Of a stretch of DNA of 12,134 bases, positions 5,676 through 12,134 are shown one piece after another. The stretch lies in contig DATCJU010000032.1 of NCBI GenBank assembly GCA_036562635.1, positions 1 through 12,134 on the forward strand, read 5' to 3'. Each line of letters begins with the position of its first letter. Positions within the stretch are counted from its first letter, which is position 1. The stretch is from DATCJU01 sp036562635 (GTDB taxonomy: Bacteria; Actinomycetota; Actinomycetes; Mycobacteriales; Pseudonocardiaceae). The position numbers and the translations under genes were made by a program. The notes below the pieces were generated by a model that worked only from the letters and a program-made list of their open reading frames with translations, did not search any database and was not told the DNA's origin.

Positions 5676-7450
5676 CTCCCCGTGCGTGCCCGCTCCGCCT
5701 GGGCCCGCTTCTCCCGGGCCGCGGTGGCCAACAGCTCCTCGGCGTGGGCCCGTCCGGTCTCGGTGGAGTCCAGCCCGGCCAGCATGCGGGCCAGCTCGAC
5801 CACCCGCTGGGAATCGTCGAGCACCCGCACCCCACTGCGGGTCACCCCACCGCCGGCCACCACCTTGTCCACCACGAGATGCCGGTCGGCGTAGGCCGCG
5901 ACCTGGGCCAGGTGCGTGACCACCACCACCTGGTGGGTGCGGGCCAGTCGGGCCAGCCTCCGGCCGATCTCCATGGCGGCCCGCCCGCCCACTCCGGCAT
6001 CGACCTCGTCAAACACCAACGTGGGCACCGGGTCGGCGTCGGCCAGCACCACCTCCAACGCCAGCATGACCCGGGACAGCTCACCACCGGAGGCGCCCTT
6101 GTGCACCGGCAGCGCCGGGGCACCGGGGTGCGCGACGAGCCGGAGCTCGACCTCGTCCACCCCGTCGGGGCCGGCGACCACCCAACGGTCCCCGACCCGC
6201 AGCGCGCCGTCCTCACGGTCGTGCGCCTGCCGAGGCAGCACCGCGACCTCGATCCTGGCGTTCGGCATGGCCAGTCCGGCCAGCTCGGCGGTGACGGCAG
6301 AGCCGAGCTGCTCGGCGGCACCCTTCCGCGCCTCCGTGATCTTCTGCGCCAGCCCGGCCAGTTCGGCCGCCAGTTCGTCACGCCGCCGAGCCAGCGCCGC
6401 GAGCGCCTCCTCCGAGGTGTCCAGCGTGGCCAGTCGCTCCTCGGCCTGCCTGGCCCAGGCCAGCACGCCGTCGATGTCCGCGGCGTACTTGCGGGTCAGC
6501 TGCTTGAGCTCGGCCTGCCGGTCCAGCACCTGCGCCAGTCGGGCCGGGTCGGCGTCCAGCCCCTCCAGGTAGGTGGTCAGCTCCGAGCTGATGTCCACCA
6601 GCAGGGGAACGATCTCCGCCAGGCGGGGCTCCAGCTCCCGCAGTGTCGGATCGTCCGCGGTGGCCAGTCGCCGCCGAGCCTCCCCCACCAGGCCCAGGGC
6701 CCCGGGGGCGTCGGGGTCGCCGTCCGGGTCACCGGCCAGGGCGTAGTGCGCAGCGGTGGCGATCTCCCGCAGCTGGTCGGCGTCGGCCAGCCGGCGGGCC
6801 TCGGCGACCAGCGCTTCGTCCTCCCCCGGCTGCGGGTTCACCGCGGCGATCTCGCTCAGTCCGTGTTTGAGCAGGTCCGCCTCTCGCGCCAGTTCCCGGG
6901 ACCGCTCGGTGCGTTCGGTGAGCTCGGCGCACACCGCCAGCCACTCCTCGCGGACCCGGCGGTAGTCGGCCAGGGGCGCGGCGACCGCCTCCCCGGCGTA
7001 CCGGTCCAGCACCGCCCGCTGTTCGGCGGGACGCAGCAGCCGCAGCTGGTCGTTCTGCCCGTGCACCGCCAGCAGGGTCTCGGACAGCTCACCAAGCACC
7101 CCGACCGGCACCGAACGCCCGCCGAGGTGGGCCCGGGACCGCCCGTCGGCGTTGACGGTGCGCACGGCGATGAGACTGCCGTCCTCGTCCAGTTCGGCAC
7201 CGGCCTCCTCGGCCACCCGGAGAGCCGCACTGTCCTTCCTCGGACGGAACCGTCCCTCCACCACGGCACGGCCCGTGCCCGTACGGATACGCGACGCCTC
7301 CGCGCGGCCACCGCTGAGCAGGTGGAGCCCGGTCACCACCATGGTCTTGCCGGCCCCGGTCTCACCGGTGAGCACGGTGAGCCCCGGGTGCAGGTGCAAC
7401 GTGGCCTCGTCGATGACGCCGAGGCCCTTGATGCGCATCTCGGCCAGCAC
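5660..7450 (-). CDS. recN: DNA repair protein RecN
   Basis: This 596-residue SMC-like ATPase acts early in recombinational repair of double-strand breaks. The Walker A motif GETGAGKT is at residues 29-36 and a Q-loop HGQNDQ follows. The middle (about 150-390) is helical and charged, as expected for the coiled-coil arm. The C-terminal half has the ABC signature SGGELSR and the Walker B TLVFDEVDAGVGG, with the D-loop/H-loop VVVTHLAQVAAYAD. The length is normal for RecN. I chose the GTG at 7448-7450, giving MLAEMRIKGLGVID, which fits the family start. The frame stays open far upstream (to 7852), but that stretch is antisense-like shadow over nadK in another frame and lacks RecN character. A TAGGGT -10 lies exactly seven bases before the GTG, so recN appears to have its own leaderless transcript; AGGG within it could also act as a weak ribosome binding site. 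Confidence 0.95.
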   Translation of the reverse strand: MLAEMRIKGLGVIDEATLHLHPGLTVLTGETGAGKTMVVTGLHLLSGGRAEASRIRTGTGRAVVEGRFRPRKDSAALRVAEEAGAELDEDGSLIAVRTVNADGRSRAHLGGRSVPVGVLGELSETLLAVHGQNDQLRLLRPAEQRAVLDRYAGEAVAAPLADYRRVREEWLAVCAELTERTERSRELAREADLLKHGLSEIAAVNPQPGEDEALVAEARRLADADQLREIATAAHYALAGDPDGDPDAPGALGLVGEARRRLATADDPTLRELEPRLAEIVPLLVDISSELTTYLEGLDADPARLAQVLDRQAELKQLTRKYAADIDGVLAWARQAEERLATLDTSEEALAALARRRDELAAELAGLAQKITEARKGAAEQLGSAVTAELAGLAMPNARIEVAVLPRQAHDREDGALRVGDRWVVAGPDGVDEVELRLVAHPGAPALPVHKGASGGELSRVMLALEVVLADADPVPTLVFDEVDAGVGGRAAMEIGRRLARLARTHQVVVVTHLAQVAAYADRHLVVDKVVAGGGVTRSGVRVLDDSQRVVELARMLAGLDSTETGRAHAEELLATAAREKRAQAERARTGSDTAI

Positions 7451-7457
7451 GTGATCG

Positions 7458-7478
7458 ACCCTAGTCGTTCCGCATGAC
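7458..7478 (-). promoter_or_regulatory. Candidate leaderless promoter of recN
   Basis: TAGGGT (7458-7463) on the minus strand fits the TANNNT -10 and leaves seven bases before the recN GTG, the spacing typical of leaderless actinobacterial transcripts. GTCA (7475-7478) sits at the position of the core of the DNA-damage promoter element TTGTCRGTG-N8-TANNNT (RecA-NDp, bound by PafBC), but only four of the nine upstream bases match. Confidence 0.5.
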
Positions 7479-7484
7479 GGAGTG

Positions 7485-7525
7485 GGGCCCGTCCCGCCTC
7501 CGGGGTCCGGCGGGACCGCAGGCCC
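7485..7525 (-). terminator. Terminator or attenuator hairpin between nadK and recN
   Basis: GTCCCGCC (7491-7498) pairs perfectly with GGCGGGAC (7509-7516) around a ten-base loop. An outer GGGCC/GGCCC stem (7485-7489 with 7521-7525) extends it past a small internal loop. It starts 26 bp after the nadK stop and lies upstream of the recN -10, so it would end the tlyA-nadK transcript before recN. Confidence 0.6.
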
Positions 7526-7551
7526 TCGTTCCCGGGCGCACACCGTCCGGC

Positions 7552-8445
7552 TCAACGGCGGCGTGGCCCACGCCAGCCCTGTACCGGAAGACCGAACTTC
7601 TGCACCAGGCGATCGGTGAACGGGGCGTCGCGCAACCGCACCAGCCGCACCGGGTGCGCCCCGCCGACCACCTCGACCCGGGAGCCCGGTGGCAGCTCCA
7701 CGGTGCGCCGTCCGTCGCAGCACAGCACCGCGGGATGCCCGCGCGGATCCACCTCCACCGCCACCGTGCTCTCCGGTGCCACCACCATCGGGCGGGCGAA
7801 CAGCGCGTGAGCGTTGCTGGGCACCACCAGCAGGGCCCGGACCTGTGGCCACACCACCGGGCCGCCCGCGGAGAACGCGTAGGCGGTGGAGCCGGTGGGG
7901 GTCGCGCAGAGCACACCGTCACACCCGAACGCCGACACCGGACGACCGTCCACCTCCACGACGACGTCCAGGATGCGTTCGCGGCTGCTCTTCTCCACGC
8001 TCGCCTCGTTGAACGCCCAGGTCCGGGCCAGCTCGGTGCCGTCGAGCAGTGCGGTGACGTCCAACGTCATCCGCTCCTCGACCTGGTACTCGCGGCGGGA
8101 CACCGCGGCCACCGCCTCGTCCAACGCGTCGGGGTCGGCCTCGGCCAGGAAACCCACCCGTCCCAGGTTCACCCCGAGCACGGGGACACCGGCCGGGCGC
8201 GCCAGCTCGGCGGCGCGCAGCAGGGTGCCGTCTCCCCCGAGCACCAGGACCAGTTCGGTGCCGGCGGCGGCGGTCGGTCCCGTGGGGACGACCCGGGCGT
8301 AGCAGGTGGGGTCCAGGTCGGGGGCTTCCTCGGCCAGTACCCGGAGCTGGATTCCCTCCTTGGCCAACCGGCGTGCGACGTCCTCCGCCGTGCGCCGGAT
8401 GTCCTCCCGACCGGTGTGCACCACCAGCAGCGCCTCGCGGCTCAT
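7552..8445 (-). CDS. nadK: NAD kinase
   Basis: The 297-residue cytosolic enzyme phosphorylates NAD to NADP using ATP or polyphosphate. All signature elements are visible: GGDGT at 70-74, the GVNLGRVGFL strand-loop at 91-100, the NE pair at 146-147 in FNEASVEK, and GCDGVLCATPTGSTAYAFSA (174-193), the glycine-rich nucleotide-binding region. VVPSNAHALFARPMVV (207-222) matches the actinobacterial form of the family. The length is usual for bacterial NAD kinases. Its ATG (8443-8445) overlaps the tlyA stop by four bases (ATGA), so it is probably translated by coupled re-initiation. It is the last gene of the TPR-HAD-73aa-tlyA-nadK run and is followed by a hairpin. Pairing of nadK with tlyA and recN is conserved in actinobacteria. 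Confidence 0.96.
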   Translation of the reverse strand: MSREALLVVHTGREDIRRTAEDVARRLAKEGIQLRVLAEEAPDLDPTCYARVVPTGPTAAAGTELVLVLGGDGTLLRAAELARPAGVPVLGVNLGRVGFLAEADPDALDEAVAAVSRREYQVEERMTLDVTALLDGTELARTWAFNEASVEKSSRERILDVVVEVDGRPVSAFGCDGVLCATPTGSTAYAFSAGGPVVWPQVRALLVVPSNAHALFARPMVVAPESTVAVEVDPRGHPAVLCCDGRRTVELPPGSRVEVVGGAHPVRLVRLRDAPFTDRLVQKFGLPVQGWRGPRRR

Positions 8446-9257
8446 TGCGGTCCCTTCGCGACCGCGTCCCGCACCAGCTCCTCGGTGGTGTCCGGGGGCA
8501 GGGGGTCGCCCCGGCGCAGCCAGAGGAAGTACTCGACGTTCCCCGAGGGGCCGGGCAGGGGACTGGCGGTTACGCCGCGAAGGGTCAGGCCGAGTCCGGC
8601 TGCAGCTTCCACCACGTCCAGCACCGCACTCGCGCGCAGCTCGGGTTCCCGGACCACGCCACCGGACCCCAGGCGTTCCCGCCCCACCTCGAACTGCGGT
8701 TTGACCATCGGCACCAGGTCGGCGTCGTCGTCCACGCAGGCGACCAGCGCGGGCAGCACCAGACGCAGCGAGATGAACGACAGGTCCGCGACGACGAGCT
8801 GCACCGGCCCACCGATCATCTCGGGGGTGAGTGTGCGGACGTTGGTCTTGTCCAGCACCCGTACCCGTTCGTCGGTGCGCAGCCGCCAGGCGAGCTGCCC
8901 GTAACCGACGTCGACCGCGACGACCTCCGCGGCGCCCCGCCGGAGCAGCACGTCGGTGAACCCGCCGGTGGACGCGCCGGCGTCCAGGCAGCGGCGCCCC
9001 GACACCCCCAGGCCCTGGGGTTCGAAGGCCTCCAGCGCGCCGAGCAGCTTGTGCGCGCCGCGCGAGGCCCAGCCGGGGTCGTCGTCATCCTCCAGGACCA
9101 CCACCGGGGCGTCGGACTCCACCGCCGTGGCGGGCTTGCGCGCCACCGTACCGCGCACCGTGACCCGCCCGGCGTGGATCAGCTGCTGTGCCTGTTCCCG
9201 GGACCGGGCCAGTCCACGGCGCACCAGTTCCGCGTCCAGCCGTACTCGCCGCGGCAC
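8442..9257 (-). CDS. tlyA: rRNA 2'-O-methyltransferase TlyA
   Basis: The 271-residue protein combines an N-terminal S4 RNA-binding domain (about 6-55) with a Rossmann-fold methyltransferase. The SAM motif DAGASTG is at 92-98. The residues matching the M. tuberculosis catalytic tetrad K-D-K-E are K70 (RGAHK), D158 (VVADLSF), K186 (MVKPQFE) and E242 (NVEYF), at nearly the same spacing. In M. tuberculosis TlyA methylates C1409 of 16S and C1920 of 23S rRNA, and its loss gives capreomycin and viomycin resistance. The short interdomain linker reads PGWA (61-64) instead of the RxWV described in M. tuberculosis; only the Trp is kept. The GTG start (9255-9257) lies two bases past the stop of the 73-aa gene, with AGGA seven bases upstream. 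It overlaps nadK by four bases. It is likely the long, dual-site TlyA type. Confidence 0.95.
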   Translation of the reverse strand: MPRRVRLDAELVRRGLARSREQAQQLIHAGRVTVRGTVARKPATAVESDAPVVVLEDDDDPGWASRGAHKLLGALEAFEPQGLGVSGRRCLDAGASTGGFTDVLLRRGAAEVVAVDVGYGQLAWRLRTDERVRVLDKTNVRTLTPEMIGGPVQLVVADLSFISLRLVLPALVACVDDDADLVPMVKPQFEVGRERLGSGGVVREPELRASAVLDVVEAAAGLGLTLRGVTASPLPGPSGNVEYFLWLRRGDPLPPDTTEELVRDAVAKGPQ

Positions 9258-9259
9258 GG

Positions 9260-9481
9260 TCAGATCCTGTCGATCGAGGACAACGCCCGGGTGAGGGCGG
9301 CGTGGACGGCGTCGAAACGGTCGACGTGCTCGGCCACCGGAAGCGCGTCGAGATCGGCGAGCCCGGCCAGCGCGGCGCTGATCCCGGGGTCCGGCTCGAC
9401 GCCGCTCGTCCGTTCCGGCATCTCACCCTGGCTGCGCCGAGTCACGCCCGCCAGCACAGCGGGGGTGGGCATGTCCGCCAT
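9260..9481 (-). CDS. Small conserved protein of unknown function upstream of tlyA
   Basis: The 73-residue protein occupies the position of Rv1693 in M. tuberculosis. It has an ATG (9479-9481) with a good AGGAG ribosome binding site six bases away (9488-9492), and ends two bases before tlyA starts, so it is very probably translated. The first 30 residues are polar and variable. The last 40 (DPGISAALAGLADLDALPVA then EHVDRFDAVHAALTRALSSI) look like two amphipathic helices with a PVAEHV-x-x-F-x-x-VH core. I recall similar small proteins at the same place in other actinobacteria, which suggests selection on this part. There is no signal peptide, membrane segment or metal motif. Its function is unknown; its place suggests a link to TlyA or to the phosphatase. 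A false gene call is unlikely given the ribosome binding site and spacing. Confidence 0.75.
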   Translation of the reverse strand: MADMPTPAVLAGVTRRSQGEMPERTSGVEPDPGISAALAGLADLDALPVAEHVDRFDAVHAALTRALSSIDRI

Positions 9482-9526
9482 CCTGTGCTCCTGTCCGGTT
9501 TGTTCCGTACCGGTAACAGTGTGGCA

Positions 9527-10546
9527 CTACCCGACAGTACGTGGTTCGAGCCCGAGTACGGCGAGAGCAGCCCGGGCGGCGTCGTCCTCGGCTCGCACCT
9601 CGACCGCCCCGGTTCCCTCGGCCCACCAGGTCGCGCACAGGGCACGCAGCGCGGCGACCGGATCACCGGAACCACCGGTGGCGGCGAGTACCAGCGTGCC
9701 GTCGTCCAGCCCGACCTTCCAGCCGGGTTGCTCGGTGACGCGCAGCTCGTCGCACGGGTGCTCGACGGCGGAGAGGTCGGCGGCCACGTAGTGCGGACGG
9801 TGCTCCGCGGGGGCGGCCAACACGTCGGCAGCAGTGGTCACCCCGGTGAGCACGAGCAGGGCGTCCAGTCCCGCGTTGCGTGCCCCGGCGATGTCGGTGT
9901 CGAGCCGGTCACCGACCACCAGGGGGCGTGCCGCGTCCGCGGAACGCGCAGCCTGGTGAAAGAGCGGCGGGGCGGGTTTCCCCGCCACCAGCGGCTCCCG
10001 ACCGGTGGCGGTGCGCAGGGCGGCGACCATCGCCCCGTTGCCGGGTAGCTGTCCTCGCTCGGTGGGCAGGGTGGGGTCGGTGTTGCACGCCACCCAGATC
10101 ACACCGGCACGGATCGCCAGGCACGCCTCGGCGAGCTGTGCCCACCCGGTGTGCGGCGAGTGTCCCTGTACCACGGCCGTCGGCTGATCGGCCGCGGCGG
10201 TCACCACCCGCAGACCGGCCTGGGTCACCTCGGTACGCAGGGCGTCGGTGCCGACCACGAGCACCGGACTGCCCGCCGGAAGACGATCGGCCAGCACGGC
10301 GGCACCGGCCTGCGCGCTGGTCCGCACCTCGTCGGCGGTGGCGGGGAATCCGAGCTCCCGCAGGTGCTCCGCGACCTGTTCGGGGGAACGGGAGGCGTTG
10401 TTGGTGGTGAACCGGACAGCAACCCCACGACTCCGGGCGGCCTCGATCGCGTGTGCCGCTCCGGGGATGGGCTCGCTGCCCCGGAACACCGTCCCGTCCA
10501 GGTCCAGCAGCAGTGCGTCGTAGTGGTCGAGCAGTGTGCCGGTCAC
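9527..10546 (-). CDS. HAD superfamily IIA phosphatase, glycerol-3-phosphate phosphatase-like
   Basis: The 339-residue protein has the four HAD motifs: DLDGT at 15-19 (nucleophile D15, acid/base D17), FTTNNAS at 46-52, K190 in AGKPAPP, and VVGDRLDTDIAGA at 210-222 with the metal-binding aspartates. The cap domain between about 75 and 185 is of the C2 (NagD/PGP) type. After the HAD core, residues 265-339 form a separate domain that corresponds to the GNAT-like C-terminal domain of M. tuberculosis Rv1692. Rv1692 dephosphorylates glycerol 3-phosphate and recycles phospholipid head groups, so the same cytosolic role is likely here. The GTG start (10544-10546) overlaps the TPR stop by four bases (GTGA); the frame is open further upstream but only as shadow of the TPR gene. 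The stop at 9527 is followed by 45 bp before the 73-aa gene. Substrate identity is inferred. Confidence 0.88.
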   Translation of the reverse strand: MTGTLLDHYDALLLDLDGTVFRGSEPIPGAAHAIEAARSRGVAVRFTTNNASRSPEQVAEHLRELGFPATADEVRTSAQAGAAVLADRLPAGSPVLVVGTDALRTEVTQAGLRVVTAAADQPTAVVQGHSPHTGWAQLAEACLAIRAGVIWVACNTDPTLPTERGQLPGNGAMVAALRTATGREPLVAGKPAPPLFHQAARSADAARPLVVGDRLDTDIAGARNAGLDALLVLTGVTTAADVLAAPAEHRPHYVAADLSAVEHPCDELRVTEQPGWKVGLDDGTLVLAATGGSGDPVAALRALCATWWAEGTGAVEVRAEDDAARAALAVLGLEPRTVG

Positions 10547-11913
10547 GACTGGCCGGTTCCCTCCTCGGACGTGGGAGCGGCGGGCACGGGTCGTTCGGCG
10601 TGGTGGGCGTCCGGAGAGGTCGTCTCCTCCGCCTCCCGGTCGGACGGCGGGTGGACCTCCGGGTCCCGCTGGGCCGTGTTCTGCCCCGGGTCGACGTTCG
10701 CCTCGTCCTTCGCCTCGTCGGGCGAAGCCAGTTCCTCGGCGAGCTCGCGGGCACGTTCCTCGGCGTCCGTCTCCTCGTCGAGGTCGGCCTCCGCGGCGTG
10801 CAGGAACCAGCGGACCGCCTCCTCGCGCCGACCGGCGGCCGCCAGGTTGTCCGCGTAGGCGTAGAACAGGCGGGCACTCCACGGCCGCGGCCGGGACGGG
10901 TCGAGCTCCGGACCCTGCAGCATGACCACCGCGGCCTCGAGCTGCCCCATGTCCCGCCGCGCTCCCGCGGCCACGATCTTCAGCTCGATGCGCTCCGCCT
11001 CCCCGAGCTCCTTGACCTCGGGGCTGCGTGCCACCTCGAGTGCACGCTCGGGGCGGCCGAGGGCCCGCTCGCAGTCGGCGATGACCGCGAGATGGCCGGG
11101 GCCACCGCTCATCCGTCGTGCGGCCCGCAGTTCCGAGAGGGCCTCCGCCCACTCACCTGCGTGGTAGGCCGTCAGCCCGGTCGCCTCCCGGACGACGCCG
11201 ATCCGCGCTGCCTTGCTCCGGGCGAACCGGGCGTGCAGGAGGGCCTGCTCGGGGTCTTCGTCCACCAGCTGACCAGCGGCCACCAGGTGCTGGGCGACCA
11301 GGTCGGCCAGCGACCTGGGCAGGCTGCCCAGCTCACGACGGACCTCGGCGTCCAACAGGTTCGCGTCGGCGCCCTCAGGCAGAGGCGGTGCGGTCAGTCG
11401 CTCCTTGGTCTGAACGGAAGCGGACGCCGGGGCCTCCTTCTTCGCCCCCTTGGGTCGCCCACCGGGCGCGCCGGCCCGTCCTGGAGCGCCACCGGTACCA
11501 CGGGAGGACCTACGGGTACCACCACGTCCAGCACGTGGGTCCTCGTTGCGGAAACGCCGACGGTCGCGTTCACCGCGGTCGTTCCGGTCGGACCTGCGGA
11601 AACCACCCCGCCGTTCCCCACTTCGGAACCCGCGGTCGCCTTCTCCCGACTTCCCGTTCCAACCGTCGTCCTTGCCCCCACGACGGTTTTCCCCACGAGG
11701 ACGGCCGGACTCCCGCGACCGGTGCTGCCGTTCACGTTCACCGCGGTGTTGCTGCTCGGCACGGTCCCTGCGTCCTGCGTTCGCAGCTCCACGCCCACGC
11801 CGATCGCCGGCACGGGACTTCTGCCCACCGCCGGCGGAGGCCTCCCCGTGCGGCCTTGCCTGGCCGGAACCACGGTCGTGGTCCGGGCCCGGCTGCTCTG
11901 CCGATGTCGACAC
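10543..11913 (-). CDS. TPR-repeat protein with long RG-rich N-terminal region
   Basis: The 456-residue protein has three zones. Residues 1 to about 175 are disordered and very rich in Arg, Gly, Asp and Glu, with repeated RG/RRG pairs such as ERRGGFRRSDRNDRGERDRR. Residues about 183-398 are a series of paired helices with tetratricopeptide character, for example HAGEWAEALSELRAARR, DCERALGRPERALEVAR and ADNLAAAGRREEAVRWFLHA. The last 80 residues are acidic and disordered. It matches the position and C-terminal type of Rv1691, whose function is unknown. TPR units usually bind proteins and RG-rich tails often bind RNA, so a ribosome-related scaffold is possible but only inferred. The GTG start (11911-11913) has GGAAGG five bases upstream. 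The gene begins directly after the rRNA terminator with no room for a separate promoter, and it overlaps the HAD gene by four bases. Confidence 0.85.
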   Translation of the reverse strand: MSTSAEQPGPDHDRGSGQARPHGEASAGGGQKSRAGDRRGRGAANAGRRDRAEQQHRGERERQHRSRESGRPRGENRRGGKDDGWNGKSGEGDRGFRSGERRGGFRRSDRNDRGERDRRRFRNEDPRAGRGGTRRSSRGTGGAPGRAGAPGGRPKGAKKEAPASASVQTKERLTAPPLPEGADANLLDAEVRRELGSLPRSLADLVAQHLVAAGQLVDEDPEQALLHARFARSKAARIGVVREATGLTAYHAGEWAEALSELRAARRMSGGPGHLAVIADCERALGRPERALEVARSPEVKELGEAERIELKIVAAGARRDMGQLEAAVVMLQGPELDPSRPRPWSARLFYAYADNLAAAGRREEAVRWFLHAAEADLDEETDAEERARELAEELASPDEAKDEANVDPGQNTAQRDPEVHPPSDREAEETTSPDAHHAERPVPAAPTSEEGTGQS

Positions 11914-11918
11914 AGAAA

Positions 11919-11924
11919 CCTTCC
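11919..11924 (-). promoter_or_regulatory. Ribosome binding site fixing the TPR gene start
   Basis: GGAAGG on the minus strand lies five bases before the GTG at 11913. It supports this start over downstream alternatives. It is only eight bases from the foot of the rRNA terminator stem. Confidence 0.6.
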
Positions 11925-11932
11925 TAACACAC

Positions 11933-11991
11933 GTTGAGGGGCTTGCTCGGCCCGCACTCGCTGAGCGCAGCTCCGAACAAGCCCCTCCAAC
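11933..11991 (-). terminator. rRNA operon terminator-like hairpin after the 5S gene
   Basis: GTTG-AGGGGCTTG (11933-11945) pairs with CAAGCCCCT-C-CAAC (11978-11991), a 13-bp stem with one bulged base. The stem continues inward with CTCGG against CCGAA (one mismatch). The loop of about 20 bases is GC-rich. It begins 12 bases after the 5S rRNA. No T-tract follows; the TPR ribosome binding site comes next. Confidence 0.75.
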
Positions 11992-12002
11992 GGGAAGTTG
12001 AG

Positions 12003-12119
12003 CGTCGGCGGTGTCCTACTCTCCCACCCCCTCCCGAGGGCAGTACCATCGGCGCTGGTGGGCTTAGCTTCCGGGTTCGGAATGGGACCGGGCGTTTCCC
12101 CACCGCTATCACCACCGAC
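12003..12119 (-). rRNA. rrf: 5S ribosomal RNA
   Basis: The minus strand carries a complete 5S rRNA of about 117 bases. It contains GGGGAAACGCCCGGTCCCAT and CCGAACCCGGAAGCTAAGCC, the hallmark of loops B and C, and ends in GGGAGAGTAGGACACCGCCG. The ends pair as helix I (GTCGGTGGT with ACCGCCGAC), which sets the limits to within one or two bases. The 15 bases beyond, to the window end, are spacer towards a 23S gene expected outside. RNA polymerase would travel from 5S into the TPR operon if the hairpin at 11933-11991 were passed. The end points are estimates from helix I. Confidence 0.97.
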
Positions 12120-12134
12120 ACACCAGCGGGACCC

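Noticed and set aside
5744..7477. Long open frame on the plus strand opposite recN
   Set aside because: The composition is antisense-like (Gln/His/Gly/Arg-rich) and it lies wholly under the clear recN gene.
7451..7852. Upstream extension of the recN frame by 134 codons
   Set aside because: This part lies over nadK in another frame, has low-complexity composition, and the RecN family begins at MLAEMRIKGLG. A -10 element sits just before that start.
10453..11937. Long open frame on the plus strand opposite the TPR gene
   Set aside because: It is a shadow of the minus-strand TPR gene, which has a ribosome binding site, a coupled neighbour and family character.
1..12134. Mobile elements, CRISPR arrays, toxin-antitoxin, phage or biosynthetic genes
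   Set aside because: No transposase, integrase, repeat-spacer array, direct-repeat border or cluster gene was found on either strand by reading; base composition is even across the window.

Overview
The window reads as core chromosome of a high-GC actinobacterium. Codon third positions are almost all G or C, GTG and TTG starts are common, and genes are joined by 4-bp stop/start overlaps. Most genes match the order known from Mycobacterium tuberculosis around Rv1691-Rv1700 (TPR protein, glycerol-3-phosphate phosphatase, small protein, tlyA, nadK, recN, steA, steB/mctB, pyrG, Nudix hydrolase). The proteins look most like those of the Pseudonocardiales (Saccharopolyspora/Actinopolyspora-like); that placement is inference from memory, not a search.

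Layout, left to right. Positions 1-110 hold the 5' end of an alanine dehydrogenase gene on the minus strand, leaving the window. A divergent regulatory region (111-244) separates it from a plus-strand gene for a DUF1707-TM2 membrane protein (245-739), which looks leaderless. A strong bidirectional hairpin (751-795) separates that gene from a long run of minus-strand genes. Read in their own direction, right to left, these are: the 5S rRNA gene (12119-12003) and its terminator-like hairpin; TPR protein, HAD phosphatase, 73-aa protein, tlyA and nadK, tightly packed; a hairpin; recN with its own apparent leaderless promoter; a hairpin; the overlapping pair steA-steB; a very strong 15-bp hairpin; and the overlapping pair pyrG-Nudix hydrolase.

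The genes serve housekeeping roles: ribosome assembly and modification (5S rRNA, TlyA), nucleotide and cofactor supply (CTP synthase, NAD kinase, ADP-ribose pyrophosphatase), recombinational repair (RecN), cell separation or copper handling (SteA/SteB), and phospholipid head-group recycling (HAD phosphatase). I see no mobile element, CRISPR array, toxin-antitoxin pair, phage gene or biosynthetic cluster, and no stretch over 300 bases without a gene. No wholly new system is evident. The more interesting signals are regulatory: a pyrG leader whose 5' end can pair with the ribosome binding site, a leaderless recN promoter with a partial DNA-damage-type upstream element, a perfect palindrome ahead of steA, repeated half-sites between ald and the DUF1707 gene, and a TPR/tlyA operon that begins directly at the foot of the rRNA terminator.
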